This document shows positions 62,117 to 64,000 of a stretch of 64,000 bases of DNA, one piece after another. The stretch is taken from NCBI RefSeq assembly GCF_000711225.1, contig NZ_JOMG01000002.1, positions 1,624,501 to 1,688,500 of the forward strand. The letters are read 5' to 3'. This DNA is from Pelobacter seleniigenes DSM 18267 (GTDB lineage: Bacteria; Desulfobacterota; Desulfuromonadia; Desulfuromonadales; Geopsychrobacteraceae). The position numbers were made by a program, and so were the translations under genes. How positions within the stretch are numbered: the stretch's first letter is position 1; each line of letters begins with the position of its first letter. Under the pieces are notes generated by a model. It was given only the letters and a program-made list of their open reading frames with translations, was not told where the DNA came from and did not search any database.

Positions 62117-63067
62117 GGTTGCAAGGTTTTTCTCGGCTGTAGTTAAGAATACCAATGTAGATGCTGTCATATGCAGCATGTATGCAACCAAATAACCTGG
62201 CACTGTTGTTGGGGTAGAACCTTGTCCATGGCCACTTAGCTTGTTTCGGCCAGTTGGAATACTGCTTTCCAACATGCTGCGTAATGAACTTAGCTGCTGC
62301 TGCCAAAATGAAGGAACAAGGTCATTATCAAGACAGACTTGAATTAATGCCTTCGAAGTAGCATTGGCTTGGTATGCCCACTTGCGTTTATCGCATATGG
62401 CTTTCATAGTGCTTTCAAATGCTTTCAGGCAGTCATTAAGTGCCTCTTTGTGCTTTCCATGTCTGTAATGCTCATAAGCACTCAGAAATTCTTGTTGGGC
62501 ACCTTGATAGCTTTTTTCGTTCAGTAACCGCAATGCTGGTTTTACTGCTTCAGAGTGGAGTAACTCAGAATCCACTCGAACAATTTCACCTTCTATGAAC
62601 TGAAAGCCTATTCCATGCTCTTTGAATCTGGCGTTTAGCTCCTCAATGGCATCGTCCACGCTTTCTGAAGCATTTCGCTTATGCAGATAGTCATATTTGC
62701 GGGTGAGTCGATCAATATACCTAAAGCTTAATTCAACAATATCTAGCTGCTTTTCAACCTCGTCAACTTGCAATAGATAATTAGCAAGCTCAGTTAAATA
62801 CATTCTCTTACCATATTTATCTGCTGTTGGAAGCCGAAACATTCCATACTCTCTGCAAAGAGTATCCACGATAAATTTATAAGCAGATTGGACATTGTGG
62901 CCACACCCATAATTGTCGTAATAGTCTTCATTACTTCCAAGTGCATCTGACCAAATATGAACGATTTGCACCCTCAAAGCATTTGGCAGGTCATCGTAGG
63001 TGTAAACATCCGGTACGTCCCCCCTTAAGGCTTTTTGCCTTTTGGAGAATAGGTCAAAAATTGCCAT
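62111..63067 (-). CDS. AbiJ-NTD4/Abi-C-like abortive-infection protein (STM4504/CBY_0614 family), gene cassette
   Basis: 318 aa from ATG 63067 (AAGGAG upstream). N-terminus AIFDLFSKRQKALRGDVPDVYTYDDLP and VQIVHIWSDALG is the AbiJ-NTD4 signature as I remember it. C-terminal KALNDCLKAFESTMKAIC-like helices and GHGQGSTPTTVPGYLVAYMLH match Abi-C/HEPN-like ends. Such proteins are associated with phage-triggered growth arrest. Own attC at its 3' end. Confidence 0.8.
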   Translation of the reverse strand: MAIFDLFSKRQKALRGDVPDVYTYDDLPNALRVQIVHIWSDALGSNEDYYDNYGCGHNVQSAYKFIVDTLCREYGMFRLPTADKYGKRMYLTELANYLLQVDEVEKQLDIVELSFRYIDRLTRKYDYLHKRNASESVDDAIEELNARFKEHGIGFQFIEGEIVRVDSELLHSEAVKPALRLLNEKSYQGAQQEFLSAYEHYRHGKHKEALNDCLKAFESTMKAICDKRKWAYQANATSKALIQVCLDNDLVPSFWQQQLSSLRSMLESSIPTGRNKLSGHGQGSTPTTVPGYLVAYMLHMTASTLVFLTTAEKNLATI

Positions 63068-63088
63068 CAATGCTCCTTCCTATTGATT

Positions 63089-63208
63089 GCATAACGGATT
63101 GATTTAAGCGGCAGCGTAGAAACTTTTGCATAGCACTGGCCTTTTTCGAAACGCACCGCTGTTGAACTGTCCGCTTGAAATATGGGTTGGGCGACGTCCG
63201 TTATACGT
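63089..63208 (-). other. attC site of the TIR cassette
   Basis: Minus strand CGTATAACGGAC to GTCCGTTA-like end (AATCCGTTATGC), about 120 bp, at the long end of the attC range. Outer TAACGGA and TCCGTTA pair perfectly; inner parts AAGCGG, CCGCTT pair too. The TIR gene stop is in TATAAC. Confidence 0.88.
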
Positions 63209-64000
63209 GGGAAAAGCAATCATTTGCAAACTCGCGCAGTCGGTCTCTATTCAGTCGGCCTCGTTTCCTGATTTGTTCTTTTAGTTCTGCTTCGTGCCTG
63301 AGCGCTGATCCCATCTCGTACATTTTCGAGCCATCCCACATATTCTTTAACTCGCACTCCCAAACGTCCTCGTACGTGCCATTGATCCCGATCATCAATA
63401 CATTTCCAGGTGACACTCCCGCCTCGCTGAGACTGCGCGATAAACTTATGGCCTTCCCGTCGAATATCAGACTGTAACTAAACGACCACTTCATTCCGAG
63501 TTCTGGAACTTCTTTGTGCCAAGGAAGTTTTAGAACGTCGATGATGTGGTTGATTGTTTTATCTGCGGTTTCTGAGAGGTCCCAGTCCATCCGGAAAAAT
63601 TTGTCAAAACGGGTTGAGTGCAGATATATCGCCTCACTCAACTTGTCTCGTGCGTTTGGCCATGGGTAGAGTGGTTTGCCGCCAGCAACGATAGACGCCT
63701 CTCGGTCTTTTCCCCAAACGCCGAGCAACTCTCGGAACCCCTGGTCGTAATTGGTGCGAAAATCGGCGTACCGACGGTGCTTGAGGAGGGGCGGTATGTC
63801 ACAATCCTCAACAAGAACAGGCAAGATGAACGTGCCGCTCATCGCGACTTGCGACATGAGGGCTGCATTAAGTTCTTCAGTAACCCACCGAGAGGTCAAC
63901 GCTGCCTGCGATAGGACTATGAGGAAGTATTTGGCCTCAGCCAAGCCTGCATTGATCCCCCCTGGCACGCTGTCACCGATGCGTAGGTCAAACTTGTCAT
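63201..64000 (-). CDS. TIR-domain protein with ubiquitin-like segment (partial, N-terminus outside window), gene cassette
   Basis: About 266 codons seen; the start is beyond the right edge. The first part reads DLRIGDSVPGGINAGLAEAK, YFLIVLSQAALTSRWVTEEL and ILPVLVEDCDIPPLLKHRRY, a bacterial TIR domain. After a linker, MDWDLSETADKTINHIIDVL and YSLIFDGKAISLSRSLSEAG, VSPGNVLMIGING resemble a ubiquitin-like (YukD/EsaB-type) fold. A charged helical tail follows. TIR enzymes usually cleave NAD in phage defence. The ubiquitin-like call is by eye. Confidence 0.75.
   Translation of the reverse strand, partial: DKFDLRIGDSVPGGINAGLAEAKYFLIVLSQAALTSRWVTEELNAALMSQVAMSGTFILPVLVEDCDIPPLLKHRRYADFRTNYDQGFRELLGVWGKDREASIVAGGKPLYPWPNARDKLSEAIYLHSTRFDKFFRMDWDLSETADKTINHIIDVLKLPWHKEVPELGMKWSFSYSLIFDGKAISLSRSLSEAGVSPGNVLMIGINGTYEDVWECELKNMWDGSKMYEMGSALRHEAELKEQIRKRGRLNRDRLREFANDCFSHV

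Larger units (their letters stand above)
57852..64000 (-). mobile_element. Chromosomal integron cassette array (attC-bounded gene cassettes, integrase not in window)
   Basis: Six minus-strand genes each have an attC-like site at the 3' end, with TAAC-type and GTTA-type ends and imperfect inner stems; in five of them the stop codon is in the site. Cassettes carry LUD, DUF2846, GIY-YIG-like, GGCT-like, AbiJ-like and TIR proteins, all unrelated to each other, and base composition is more AT-rich than the rest. Cassette genes read leftward, so the integrase and Pc promoter should lie to the right, beyond 64000. One attC is interrupted by an IS. Confidence 0.85.

Noticed and set aside
1-64000. tRNA, rRNA, CRISPR arrays and prophage modules
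   Set aside because: No T-loop-like tRNA pattern, rRNA stretch, regular direct repeats with spacers, or phage structural genes were seen.

Overview
The window looks like a chromosomal segment of a Gram-negative, GC-rich anaerobic or facultative bacterium, most likely a marine Desulfuromonadia-type deltaproteobacterium. This assignment is an inference from gene content (complete Na+-NQR, menaquinone biosynthesis, BirA-type biotin control, hemerythrin and Fe-S stress genes, many PAS and lipoprotein genes) and was not tested by any search. Genes are dense and mostly GC-rich up to about 54 kb. The right end is clearly more AT-rich and mosaic.

Layout. 0-0.5 kb: start of an RND/HlyD-type efflux adaptor, cut by the window edge. 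0.8-6.4 kb: biotin biosynthesis, with bioA-bioD-bioF-esterase-bioC divergent from bioB around a palindromic BirA-type operator that holds both -35 boxes. 6.4-10.5 kb: a multi-PAS hybrid histidine kinase flanked by copies of a dispersed inverted-repeat element, then a GntR regulator. 10.7-18.3 kb: the Na+-translocating NADH:quinone reductase operon nqrABCDEF, a small helical protein, apbE (flavin transferase) and nqrM (maturation). 18.7-21 kb: a CBS protein, a hemerythrin/Fe-S protein operon behind a CRP/FNR-like site, and a pterin dehydratase. 21.3-28.9 kb: srkA kinase, the argO/argP pair, a GH-like secreted protein, a diacylglycerol kinase-PAP2 fusion, an S1-domain protein and an MFS pump.

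29.2-33.7 kb is a compact four-gene cluster (Tat lipoprotein, large soluble protein, HEAT-repeat-like protein, secreted protein) that I cannot assign to any known system. 33.8-54 kb is housekeeping and accessory: VOC and CMD proteins, MarC, menA, an SLC13 transporter, a MerR-controlled CMD gene, lepB, an XRE/DUF2975 pair, methyltransferase, PhzF, an SbmA-like ABC transporter, a TetR pair, an alarmone-hydrolase-like HD protein and small lipoproteins.

From about 57.8 kb to the right edge the window is a chromosomal integron cassette array. Each minus-strand gene is followed at its 3' end by an attC-like site, with TAAC/GTTA ends and in most cases the gene's stop codon inside the site. Cassettes carry a LUD-domain protein, a DUF2846 lipoprotein, a GIY-YIG-like protein, a gamma-glutamylcyclotransferase-like protein, an AbiJ/Abi-C-like abortive-infection protein and a TIR protein with a ubiquitin-like segment (cut by the edge). 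An IS110/IS1111-type element sits inside one attC, with subterminal inverted repeats and a GGTTAG core on both sides. The integrase should lie to the right, outside the window. The array, its defence cassettes and the attC-targeting IS are the most interesting part, followed by the unassigned four-gene cluster.
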